DNA of 27,933 bases from Gammaproteobacteria bacterium. Its GTDB lineage: Bacteria > Pseudomonadota > Gammaproteobacteria > Arenicellales > DRJH01. Position numbers and translations under genes: made by a program. The notes beneath the pieces were generated by a model that worked only from the letters and a program-made list of their open reading frames with translations, did no database searches and was not told the origin of the DNA. The DNA lies in assembly GCA_011052285.1 (NCBI GenBank), contig DRJH01000484.1, positions 1 through 27,933 on the forward strand. The letters are read 5' to 3'. This document shows positions 1 through 7,201 of the stretch, one piece after another. The first letter of the stretch is position 1. Each line of letters opens with the position of its first letter.

Positions 1-114
1 ATTGGGATCTGCGCAGCGAATCAGGCCTGGTTCAACACCATTTTTGATCAGGCCACCGATCAGGCTACCCGCCATATTGCCAGCACCGATAAAACCGATT
101 TTTAAATTTTTCAT
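1..114 (-). CDS. proC: Pyrroline-5-carboxylate reductase, N-terminal fragment
   Basis: This is the first 38 codons of ProC, which reduces 1-pyrroline-5-carboxylate to proline with NAD(P)H in the cytoplasm. The rest lies beyond the window edge. The visible part opens MKNLKIGFIGAGNMAGSLIG, the Rossmann dinucleotide-binding loop (GxGxMA) of this family, followed by GGLIKNG. The start is the ATG at 114. A weak purine-rich stretch (AAAGAAG) lies upstream, so it may be translationally coupled to yggS, which ends 24 nt before it. The yggS-proC order is common in gammaproteobacteria and supports the call. Confidence 0.93.
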   Translation of the reverse strand, partial: MKNLKIGFIGAGNMAGSLIGGLIKNGVEPGLIRCADPN

Positions 115-138
115 AGCGTACTTCTTTAAATAAGCTGG

Positions 139-855
139 TTAAACATCTATTGTTGAACGCATCTTCAAGGACCGCTGGCCAAAAATCGCCGTACCCACCC
201 GAACCAGGGTACTGCCTGCAGCAATTGCCGCCTCAAGATCGCCGGACATGCCCATTGACAGGGTATCAATACCTGGTAATTCTCTTTGCAGCCTATGAAA
301 CAATACTTGAGCCCGCTGGAAACCACCCAGCTGTTGCTCAAAACCCTTCCTTGGCTTGGGTATCACCATAATGCCGCGTAGTCGAACCCCGGACAACGGC
401 TGCAGCCGCTGTGCCAGTGCGATCAGCTGCGTACTGTCGAGACCGGATTTTCCCGACTCGTGGTCGAGATTAATCTGCAGACAGATATTCAGCGGATCCA
501 TGCCCGAGGGCCGTTGCTGGCTGAGGCGACTGGCAATTTTAAAGCGATCGACACTATGTGCCCAGTGAAAATATTTAGCAATCTCACGCGTTTTATTGCT
601 CTGAATATGTCCGATAAAATGCCACTCCAGTTCGAGATCAATTAATTCGGTGATTTTAGGCAGCGCATCCTGCAGGTAATTCTCACCAAAGGCACGCTGG
701 CCCAATGCATAAAGTCTGGCCACTGCCGCTGCCGTATGGGTTTTGCTGACCGCCAGCAAACGAACACTTGCAGGTTTGCGCCCAACCTGCTGTGTGGCAA
801 GCCGAATACGGTCCAAAACCACTTGATAATCGGATACGACAGATGTGCTGGTCAT
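139..855 (-). CDS. yggS: YggS/PLPBP family pyridoxal-phosphate homeostasis protein
   Basis: This 238-residue cytosolic protein belongs to the YggS/PROSC family, a fold-type III PLP-binding barrel without known catalysis that buffers vitamin B6 and affects amino-acid pools. Family landmarks are visible: LLAVSKT near residue 33, whose Lys carries PLP, then FGENYLQ, WHFIGHIQSNK, a LSMGMSGD segment and RVGTAIFG at the C-terminus. Length matches the family (about 230 aa). No Shine-Dalgarno sequence precedes the ATG at 855. Instead a perfect TATAAT sits only 8 nt upstream, which suggests a leaderless or nearly leaderless message. It is followed by proC, probably as an operon. Confidence 0.95.
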   Translation of the reverse strand: MTSTSVVSDYQVVLDRIRLATQQVGRKPASVRLLAVSKTHTAAAVARLYALGQRAFGENYLQDALPKITELIDLELEWHFIGHIQSNKTREIAKYFHWAHSVDRFKIASRLSQQRPSGMDPLNICLQINLDHESGKSGLDSTQLIALAQRLQPLSGVRLRGIMVIPKPRKGFEQQLGGFQRAQVLFHRLQRELPGIDTLSMGMSGDLEAAIAAGSTLVRVGTAIFGQRSLKMRSTIDV

Positions 856-863
856 AGGTGGGA

Positions 864-869
864 ATTATA
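864..869 (-). promoter_or_regulatory. Putative -10 box of yggS (TATAAT)
   Basis: A perfect TATAAT reads on the minus strand. The expected +1, about 7 nt downstream, falls at about 857, two bases before the yggS ATG at 855. No convincing -35 hexamer is found at 16-18 nt (candidates GTACTG, GGTACT, TGGTAC). The box is perfect but the promoter is not proven. Confidence 0.45.
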
Positions 870-952
870 CTCGCGAGGACCTGATCAGTACCATTGCCTC
901 CCTACCGGTTTCACCATCATCCAACCTGAGAATACACTGCGTACCCACAGAT

Positions 953-992
953 CCTAGGAGGCTGTCCGAGAATAGGAGCCGACCGGTTTGTT
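953..992 (+). repeat. Dispersed 40-bp repeat C, copy 1
   Basis: The sequence starts CCTAGGAGGCTGTCCGAGAA and ends in CCGGTTTGTT. It matches 38 of 40 bases of the reverse complement of 25975-26014 and, less closely, of 23351-23396. It lies in the 278-bp gap between the Asp-box cytochrome gene and yggS (856-1133), which otherwise holds only the yggS promoter candidate. It resembles the end of an insertion sequence or MITE, but no matching opposite end was found. Confidence 0.7.
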
Positions 993-1133
993 GCTCCTGC
1001 AAAACAGGCAGTGGCCGATCAGAAGTCTGACCAAAGCAGGCCGAAACCTTGCGCCTATCTCAAGAAGGCTTCACGCAGCCAGTTCGAAAATAGTGATTGC
1101 GATCCACCGTGTGGATTGTTGGGTTACTATCGA

Positions 1134-1958
1134 TTACATACACCGCATATGTTTGGGTCCTTGGCAATTCTCAGTCCATTTGGCCCACAAAGTTTTCATG
1201 TAGGAAACAATATCCTTGGCATCCTGCGGCTCAAGCACGCCCTTCCATGCGACCATACGATTCTTCCTTGGTGAGCCTTCAAGAATGGTTTTCGCGATGG
1301 CTGCATCGGTATGGTGCCATGCATGGGTGAAGTCATTCAAGGGTGGAGCCATAACATAGTCTTTAGTTGTGAGACTTTTGAGGGTGTAGGTCTCGCCCGT
1401 GCCTTCCTTTCCATGACAGGCTTGGCAGAACGTATTGAACAACTGCTGGCCATGTTTTTCAGCCTGTGTTTGTGGTGGACGAATGCCTGCTGTTCGCTGC
1501 CAGTTCTTGCCACCATCGACTGAACGAATAATCTGCCCAAACTGATCGGTCGCCAAAAGAACTGGTGCTTGTGCGCCGTTGATAATGTGAGTCAATACCT
1601 GGGATCCGAATTCATTACCCAATTCGTCCCACTTGGCTGCAGCCTCATCGAATATCAACAATCCCTTGGTGACGACAAAAGCGTATAGTTTGCCGCTATT
1701 GGTGGTAGCCAACATCGTGATCGGTAACGCCGTTTTATAGGACAGTTGCCAGGTTTTACCGGTATCCGTACTGACGTAAATACCCCCACGGGCTGCACTG
1801 TACAACGTACCAGAAGCACCGGGCAACATCGCCACTGCCGATATTTTGCGTAATTCAGACATCGATGTTCCAGCGGCAACAGCAGGCAACTGCCAAACAA
1901 CTGCCGCCAGAATAACAATGAAGGATACTTTGGTAAGAAACCCTGAAACATGGTTCAT
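1134..1958 (-). CDS. Secreted Asp-box (BNR) / cytochrome c fusion protein
   Basis: The 274-residue protein has a signal peptide (hydrophobic stretch ending near AVAA). About 125 residues follow with two Asp-box motifs of the BNR/YCF48 type (STDTGKTW and SVDGGKNW), i.e. part of a beta-propeller-like repeat region. The C-terminal half is one class I cytochrome c domain with a CQACH heme site, an APPLN segment, a HAWHH cluster and a possible Met ligand in RMVAW. It should be periplasmic with one covalent heme. The start is the ATG at 1958: GGAGG lies 7 nt upstream, whereas the in-frame TTG six bases earlier is too close to it. The gene begins 15 nt after copZ, so it closes the copper operon. Its partner and substrate are unknown. 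Confidence 0.82.
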   Translation of the reverse strand: MNHVSGFLTKVSFIVILAAVVWQLPAVAAGTSMSELRKISAVAMLPGASGTLYSAARGGIYVSTDTGKTWQLSYKTALPITMLATTNSGKLYAFVVTKGLLIFDEAAAKWDELGNEFGSQVLTHIINGAQAPVLLATDQFGQIIRSVDGGKNWQRTAGIRPPQTQAEKHGQQLFNTFCQACHGKEGTGETYTLKSLTTKDYVMAPPLNDFTHAWHHTDAAIAKTILEGSPRKNRMVAWKGVLEPQDAKDIVSYMKTLWAKWTENCQGPKHMRCM

Positions 1959-1973
1959 CGGCAATCCTCCCGC

Positions 1974-2177
1974 CTATGGGCCAACGACGGCACTGTAACC
2001 GGCATCAGCTACCGCCTGGATCAAAGCGGCCGTATTGGTACTGCCCTGCACGGTAGCCTGACCAGGCTCCAGTGTTACGGTAACTTCTTCAACGCCATCG
2101 ACCGCCTGCAAGGCTTCCTGGGTATGTTTGACACAATGACCACAGGTCATTCCGGTAATATTCAATGTTGTACTCAT
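1974..2177 (-). CDS. copZ: CopZ-like copper chaperone (single HMA domain)
   Basis: This 67-residue protein is a single heavy-metal-associated domain with the beta-alpha-beta-beta-alpha-beta pattern and the motif MTCGHC at about residues 10-15, where two Cys bind Cu(I). Such proteins shuttle Cu(I) in the cytoplasm and dock on the HMA domains of CopA. The ATG overlaps the copA stop as ATGA (2174-2177), and GGAG precedes it at good spacing, so the two genes are translationally coupled. A mercury or other soft-metal role is less likely given its copA neighbour. Confidence 0.93.
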   Translation of the reverse strand: MSTTLNITGMTCGHCVKHTQEALQAVDGVEEVTVTLEPGQATVQGSTNTAALIQAVADAGYSAVVGP

Positions 2178-5100
2178 ATTGATCTCCTTTTAGGGTTGAG
2201 TGAAAAGAAACGCAAACGATTGGCATTGGTAACCACAGTAACCGATGACAGCGCCATGGCGGCACTGGCAAACATGGGTTGCAGCAACCAACCGGTAAGA
2301 GGATAGAATAATCCGGCAGCCAACGGGATACCAATCACGTTGTAAATAAAGGCACCAAACAAATTCTGTTTGATATTGCGCAAGGTGGCACTGGAAATGG
2401 CGATTGCTGTACTGACATTGAGCAGGGAATCACCAGCCAATGTGATGTCAGCATTATTGATGGCGACATCCGTGCCGCTGCCGATGGCAAAACCGGTATT
2501 GGCCTGAGCCAGTGCCGGAGCATCATTAACACCATCACCCACCATGCCGACTTTATGCCCCTGAGCCTGCAGGGCGCGGATCACCTCCAGCTTACCCTCC
2601 GGCATGACCTCACTGTGAACCTCATCAATACCCAGTTGATTGGCCACAGCCTGTGCTGTCAGTTTGTTATCACCGGTGCACATGACCACAGAAACACCGA
2701 GTCGGTGCAAGGCCTTGATGGCCTCGGCGGTATCATTGCGCACCGGATCTTTGAGGATCAAAAGTCCCAACAGACGCTCGCTTGTTGCCAGCCAGATCGG
2801 GGTACCGCCTTCTCCTGCCTGTTGCTCTGCTGTTGCCGTCAACGCGGGGTTAATGACAATACCCTGTTCCTGAAGAAACCGCAGGTTACCCAAATAGTAA
2901 ACTCCACCGTCAATATTGCCTTGTATGCCCATGCCGGTAACAGCAGCAAACTGTTTTACCGGCTGAAGTTCCAGTCCCCGTTCTCCAGCGGCTTCTAAAA
3001 TAGCCGCAGCCAACGGATGTTCCGAGTCTTTCTCCAGGCTGGCAGCGAAACCCAGTAATGCTGATTCACTGGTGTTTTCTGCACAAACCAGCTCACTGAC
3101 TGCGGGCTTGCCTATGGTCAAAGTACCCGTTTTATCCACCACCAAGTGACTAAGACTACTGGCCGACTGTAACGCTTCGCTGTTGCGGATCAGAATATTG
3201 AGCTGTGCAGCCCGGCCCGTCCCAACCATGGTGGCGATCGGGGTCGCTAACCCCAACGCACAGGGACAGGCAATAACCAGTACCGCAATCGCAGTCGTCA
3301 GTGCATACGCAAGTACCGGCTCGGGGCCAATAAAATACCAGAACAGAAAGGTCACGATTGAAATAAACACCACAATCGGCACAAAAACACCTGCCACACG
3401 ATCCACCAACCGGCCAATCGGTGGCTTGCTGAGCTGGGCTTTTTTCACCATGGCAATAATATGTGCCAGCGTGGTCTCCTCACCCAGGCGAGCTACAGCG
3501 AACAGTAACGTACCCGTACCATTCACCGTGCCTCCGGTGACCACATCGCCGAGTACTTTTTCAACCGGCACCGGTTCACCGGTGAGCATCGATTCATCGA
3601 CGCTGGACTGACCGTCTACCACTTCACCATCAATAGGAATCACTGCCCCCGGTTTGACCCGTACCCGATCACCCACACGCAACAGGGACACCGGCAATTC
3701 AACTTCACCCTGCTCACGTACCACAAGTGCCGTTTTCGGCGCCAACTGCACCAAGGCACCGATCGCTTCACTGGTGATACGCTTGGCCCGGGTTTCCAAT
3801 GCATGACCCAATTGGAGAAAGGACAATATCAGCACAGCGGCATCGAAATAGAAATTCTTGCCACCACCGGGAATAAAATCCGGGTTAATCACTAAAATGG
3901 TCGATGAAATCCAGGCAGCCGAAGTTCCCAACGCAACCAGGGTATCCATATTGGCTGAAAGGTGTTTGGCTTGTTTCAGGGCTGTGCGGTAATAATTTCT
4001 CCCGCTAAACCACATTGTAAACAAGGTCAATAATGAAACCAATCCCCAAAACCCCTGGCCGTTGATCCCAAACAGGGTCTGCGATGTGGTAAGCTCGGGA
4101 AGAATCCCAGCATATTCAGTGCTAATCAGCGCAGCACCCACAATGCCTGCGAATAACGCTTTATACCAGGACTTGCGAATTTCCCGTCTTGCAAGAGCCG
4201 CCTGTTCGGCGTAGGGATCAGCGTACAACTCCTCAATCTCAACGTCATAACCCGCACTGCGTAGCCGCAGCAGCAGATCCGCTGGGTGTTCAGATGTCGT
4301 AATATCAACCCGTGGCCAGCGCACTTGAATCTGCGCAGCCTGGCTCGTTGGTGATGATGGTTGAAGTGTTTTCTTGAGCAGCTCATCAGCAGGCTGTCCT
4401 GTGCCGGCGCGAAAATACAACGTAAAGCCTTCCGCTTGCAGTGCCGATTCCACATAGCTGGCCGCATAACCCTGATCTAGCACCGCCGCGACCACCTGCT
4501 GTGGATCACCTCCTGTGATCAGCGCTTTTTTATCCACCAGATCTACGCTGGCTTGCAGCACCCCCGAGACCGATAAAATAGCCTTCTCGACCCGGCTAAC
4601 ACAGCTGGAACAGGTCATATCCGACACCGCGATTTCATAACTATCCGTGACTGCCGTACCTTTGCGAGTGGGCAATCTGGCTTCGTATCCCTGATCGATA
4701 ACGGCTGCTACGACTTGCTCTGGATCACCACCGACGACCTGTGCATTCTTTTCAATCAGATTGACACTGGATTCTGTTACCCCAGAAACAGAAGCAATCG
4801 CCTTCTCGACCCGGCTAACGCAGCTTGAGCAGGTCATATCGGCAATCTCAATCACATAGGGTGTGACGGAACTCGCCGTCTGCGCTGTAGTGTGTGAGGT
4901 CTTCGTGGCCACGGGCTCAACTACCGCACAGGCATCCTGTTCCCCAAAGACAGCCCGCGCCGGATAACCGGCATCTGTCAAGGTCGCAATGACTGCATCA
5001 GGACTGCCACCAGTGATTTGGGCCGTCTGTTGCTGCAGATCAACAACAGCCGCAGTGACATCGACCACTGCGAGTGCAGCTTGTTGAACTCGATTTACAC

Positions 5101-5182
5101 AATGCTGACAAGTCATACCTTCAACAGTCAGGGTGTAGGTTTGGGTAGGTGATATCGTAGAAGCTAGAGATAAACGGTTCAT
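2174..5182 (-). CDS. copA: Cu(+)-exporting P1B-type ATPase with three CxxC HMA domains and one degenerate HMA
   Basis: This inner-membrane pump exports Cu(I) at the cost of ATP. The N-terminus carries three HMA domains with CxxC: MTCQHC near residue 23, and two very similar MTCSSC copies. A fourth HMA-like stretch before the membrane part lacks CxxC. The core shows TGEP (actuator) near 533, CPC at 639-641 (metal site in TM6), DKTGTLT with the phosphorylated Asp at 683, SEHPLA, GDGVNDAP, and the YN and MxxSS motifs of late helices typical of Cu(I) pumps. At 1002 residues it is longer than a usual CopA (about 800-850) because of the extra HMA units. I chose the ATG at 5182, 32 nt after ccdA. 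A longer frame reaches 5257 but would overlap ccdA with residues unlike any HMA. The Shine-Dalgarno sequence is weak. Confidence 0.95.
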   Translation of the reverse strand: MNRLSLASTISPTQTYTLTVEGMTCQHCVNRVQQAALAVVDVTAAVVDLQQQTAQITGGSPDAVIATLTDAGYPARAVFGEQDACAVVEPVATKTSHTTAQTASSVTPYVIEIADMTCSSCVSRVEKAIASVSGVTESSVNLIEKNAQVVGGDPEQVVAAVIDQGYEARLPTRKGTAVTDSYEIAVSDMTCSSCVSRVEKAILSVSGVLQASVDLVDKKALITGGDPQQVVAAVLDQGYAASYVESALQAEGFTLYFRAGTGQPADELLKKTLQPSSPTSQAAQIQVRWPRVDITTSEHPADLLLRLRSAGYDVEIEELYADPYAEQAALARREIRKSWYKALFAGIVGAALISTEYAGILPELTTSQTLFGINGQGFWGLVSLLTLFTMWFSGRNYYRTALKQAKHLSANMDTLVALGTSAAWISSTILVINPDFIPGGGKNFYFDAAVLILSFLQLGHALETRAKRITSEAIGALVQLAPKTALVVREQGEVELPVSLLRVGDRVRVKPGAVIPIDGEVVDGQSSVDESMLTGEPVPVEKVLGDVVTGGTVNGTGTLLFAVARLGEETTLAHIIAMVKKAQLSKPPIGRLVDRVAGVFVPIVVFISIVTFLFWYFIGPEPVLAYALTTAIAVLVIACPCALGLATPIATMVGTGRAAQLNILIRNSEALQSASSLSHLVVDKTGTLTIGKPAVSELVCAENTSESALLGFAASLEKDSEHPLAAAILEAAGERGLELQPVKQFAAVTGMGIQGNIDGGVYYLGNLRFLQEQGIVINPALTATAEQQAGEGGTPIWLATSERLLGLLILKDPVRNDTAEAIKALHRLGVSVVMCTGDNKLTAQAVANQLGIDEVHSEVMPEGKLEVIRALQAQGHKVGMVGDGVNDAPALAQANTGFAIGSGTDVAINNADITLAGDSLLNVSTAIAISSATLRNIKQNLFGAFIYNVIGIPLAAGLFYPLTGWLLQPMFASAAMALSSVTVVTNANRLRFFSLNPKRRSI

Positions 5183-5214
5183 AACGAAAAGCTCACGGTC
5201 AGCATATACGTCTG

Positions 5215-5970
5215 CTAACCGATGGTTGCAAGAATAGGAAAGGTGTTTAATAACCACACCGCAAAACGTGACAGATAGCCGGTAATCATGGCGATCCCCA
5301 TCACTATCATGAGGGTGCCTGCAGTGATATACAAGACCCGACTGAAGCGTTGTAATCGTTGCATACGCTGACTCAAGGCACTGGAAAACAATGCCGCGAG
5401 GATGAACGGCAAACCCAAGCCCGCGGAATAACTCGATAACAGACTGATGCCGGCATGGGTCGTAGCAGCGGTAGCGGACAAGGTTAAGATGGCACCTAGA
5501 ATCGGGCCGATACAGGGTGTCCAGCCAAAGGCAAAGGCAAGGCCTAAGACAAAGGCTGACAAGCTACGCCCCCCCTTCATCTCCACCTGAAAGCGGGTAT
5601 CATGACCCATCCACCGACCCAGCCAGCTGGCGTTGAGCAAGCCGGTCATATACAGTCCAAACAGGATAATGATCACACCACCGATAATATTTGTTTCGTA
5701 ACGATAGCGCGCCAGTAGCGAACCCAGAAGTGTGGCACTGGCCCCCAGCGAAATAAAAATAACTGAAAAACCGAGCACAAAAAACCCGCTGAGCAGCAAG
5801 CTGGTTCGATGTGTAGCCAGGCGACCTGAGCCTGGCTTCTCCACTGGAGACTGGCCGGCAATATAGGACAGATAGCCTGGCACCAGCGGTAACACACAAG
5901 GTGACAGAAAAGAAATTAATCCTGCTGCAAATGCCACCGCCAATGTCAAAGAAGAAATATCCATTGTCAA
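5215..5970 (-). CDS. ccdA: CcdA/DsbD-type transmembrane thiol electron carrier
   Basis: The 251-residue membrane protein has about six hydrophobic helices and the DsbD/CcdA family motifs SPCVLPLVPGYLSY in helix 1 and GWTPCIGPILGAIL in helix 4. The Cys in each relays electrons from cytoplasmic thioredoxin to periplasmic thiol proteins. The adjacent CcmG-like gene is a natural acceptor, and the cytochrome c genes are natural end users (apocytochrome heme-site reduction); copper-protein thiols are another possibility. The start may be TTG at 5970, 9 nt after an AGGA, or ATG at 5964, 15 nt after it; I list the longer form. It starts 5 nt after the ccmG-like stop. Confidence 0.93.
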   Translation of the reverse strand: MTMDISSLTLAVAFAAGLISFLSPCVLPLVPGYLSYIAGQSPVEKPGSGRLATHRTSLLLSGFFVLGFSVIFISLGASATLLGSLLARYRYETNIIGGVIIILFGLYMTGLLNASWLGRWMGHDTRFQVEMKGGRSLSAFVLGLAFAFGWTPCIGPILGAILTLSATAATTHAGISLLSSYSAGLGLPFILAALFSSALSQRMQRLQRFSRVLYITAGTLMIVMGIAMITGYLSRFAVWLLNTFPILATIG

Positions 5971-5975
5971 AAAAA

Positions 5976-6578
5976 TTAATCCTGCTGTAATTTTCTGATC
6001 ATTGGCAACAGCTTCTTACTCCAGATTTCAGGGTTGATTGCTCCAATCCTCTTGTAGACAATATGCCCGGTTTTGTCGATAACAAAAGTTTCCGGAACCC
6101 CATACACACCCCAGTCAATGGCTACCTTGCCATCGATATCAGCACCGGTTCGGGTATAGGGATCACCCAGCTCATCCAGCCAGTTGGCTGCATCGTCCGG
6201 TTTATCTTTGTAATTCAAACCGTGTATGGGAACAATTTTTTCACGTGAGATCTGCATCCATAACGGATGTTCTGCACGGCAGGCAGTGCACCAGGAAGCG
6301 AAAACATTGACCAGGGAAACCTTACCGACCAGGTTTTTGGAGGCCAGGCCCAAGGTTCTCCCTTTCACAGCCGGCAACGAAAACTGTGGCACAGACTTGT
6401 TAATCAGCGGTGAGGGAACCAGTGTAGGGTCCATGGTTAAGCCAACACCAAGAAAGATAGCAATCACAACAAATATTGCCAACGGCAACAGATTAGCCAG
6501 TCTGTGTTTATTCTTCACAGGCGTCGGCTGTGCGTTGTGATCCGACACAATCGTGCCGTTCGTATTCGATTCTGTCAT
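5976..6578 (-). CDS. ccmG: CcmG/TlpA-like membrane-anchored periplasmic thioredoxin
   Basis: The 200-residue protein has a charged cytoplasmic tail, one hydrophobic anchor (about 30-48) and a periplasmic thioredoxin fold. The active site is WCTAC (W96-C97-C100), and GVPETFVIDKTG carries the cis-Pro loop and the acidic insert of CcmG/DsbE, the reductase that keeps apocytochrome CxxCH thiols reduced. Its ATG follows the cytochrome gene's stop directly (TAAATG), with GGAG upstream, and ccdA begins just after it. The rest of a ccmA-H system is absent here, so this could instead be a dedicated TlpA-type copper or thiol factor. Confidence 0.88.
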   Translation of the reverse strand: MTESNTNGTIVSDHNAQPTPVKNKHRLANLLPLAIFVVIAIFLGVGLTMDPTLVPSPLINKSVPQFSLPAVKGRTLGLASKNLVGKVSLVNVFASWCTACRAEHPLWMQISREKIVPIHGLNYKDKPDDAANWLDELGDPYTRTGADIDGKVAIDWGVYGVPETFVIDKTGHIVYKRIGAINPEIWSKKLLPMIRKLQQD

Positions 6579-6977
6579 TTATTGTACTCCGTTTTGTTTG
6601 CGAAAGGATTGGTCACGACGTGACCATTCGATATAGATTTCATCCGACCAGCGTGACTGGAACCAGGCTATGATCGACCTGATCTCTTCATCTTTGAGTA
6701 TTCCGCCCCAGGCCGGCATGGCGCTACCCTGTCCCCCATTCTTGATTTTCTGAAGCAACATGGCCAGAGGATGATGCCAGGTATGCGCTGTGCCATTCAA
6801 CGGTGGTGCCGGGTATTGTCCATCGGCGCCCGGTCGCTGCCAGCCGGGTGTTCCGACCGCAGCCTGACCGTGGCAGGCTGCACAATTCGCCGCAAACAGC
6901 TTGGCGCCAAGACTTACTTGGCCAAAATCATACCAACGAGCGGCGGGATCAGCTGTTGTAATCTGTGCCTTCTCCAC
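6579..6977 (-). CDS. Class I cytochrome c, main part of a frameshifted gene
   Basis: This open stretch encodes a monoheme cytochrome c: CAACH heme site, APPLNGTAHTWHH segment and a MPAWGG Met-ligand region, ending about 20 residues after a SRW motif. It shares the APPLN...HxWHH pattern with the Asp-box cytochrome at the other end of the operon. It has no credible start of its own: the best is GTG at 6977 without a ribosome site or signal peptide, and a c-type cytochrome must be exported. The missing start lies in another frame at 7004-7114. Adding one base to the A5 run at 7014-7018 would join the two into a continuous lipoprotein cytochrome of about 178 residues. Confidence 0.85.
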   Translation of the reverse strand: MEKAQITTADPAARWYDFGQVSLGAKLFAANCAACHGQAAVGTPGWQRPGADGQYPAPPLNGTAHTWHHPLAMLLQKIKNGGQGSAMPAWGGILKDEEIRSIIAWFQSRWSDEIYIEWSRRDQSFRKQNGVQ

Positions 6978-7003
6978 AACAGCAGGCTGTTTTGAGGCTG
7001 GAT

Positions 7004-7114
7004 TTACGGTTTGTTTTTGTATCTAGCAGACTGCGCCGGAGGCGTAGTGTCCTCGCCAGAGCAGGCCACCACAAGGAGTGGTAAACCCAGGAGCAGTAAA
7101 AAATGAAATTTCAT
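7004..7114 (-). pseudogene. Lipoprotein signal peptide fragment of the frameshifted cytochrome c
   Basis: An ATG at 7114, preceded by AGGAAA at proper spacing, encodes a 36-residue peptide: MKF, a Leu-rich hydrophobic core, the lipobox LVVAC, then SGEDTTPPAQSAR and a stop at 7004-7006. The region after it, read in the next frame (QTVNPASKQPAVVEKAQ), runs straight into the cytochrome at 6977. So this is the lipoprotein export signal of that cytochrome, cut off by a net one-base loss at the A5 tract (7014-7018). It may be a real mutation, a phase-variable tract or a sequencing error. Confidence 0.8.
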
Positions 7115-7201
7115 AGCTTGGTTTCCTGAAAAAATACATCGACAGCTCAGCCTGTAGGCAACCACAGACTATTATCCATAATAATTACAATGGATATTCG
7201 A

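Noticed and set aside
3183..3611. Plus-strand frame of 142 codons opposite copA, and similar long frames opposite prfC, hom and the ABC genes.
   Set aside because: They lie antisense to strongly conserved genes, have no domains and no ribosome sites; they are by-products of coding sequence.
5183..5257. Longer CopA starting at 5257.
   Set aside because: The extra 25 residues overlap the ccdA end and do not look like a signal or an HMA domain.
7004..7020. Programmed -1 frameshifting at TAC AAA AAC to make the full cytochrome.
   Set aside because: The site reads C AAA AAC, not a true X XXY YYZ slippery heptamer in the needed frame, and no clear stimulatory structure or upstream Shine-Dalgarno is present. 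A lost base is simpler.
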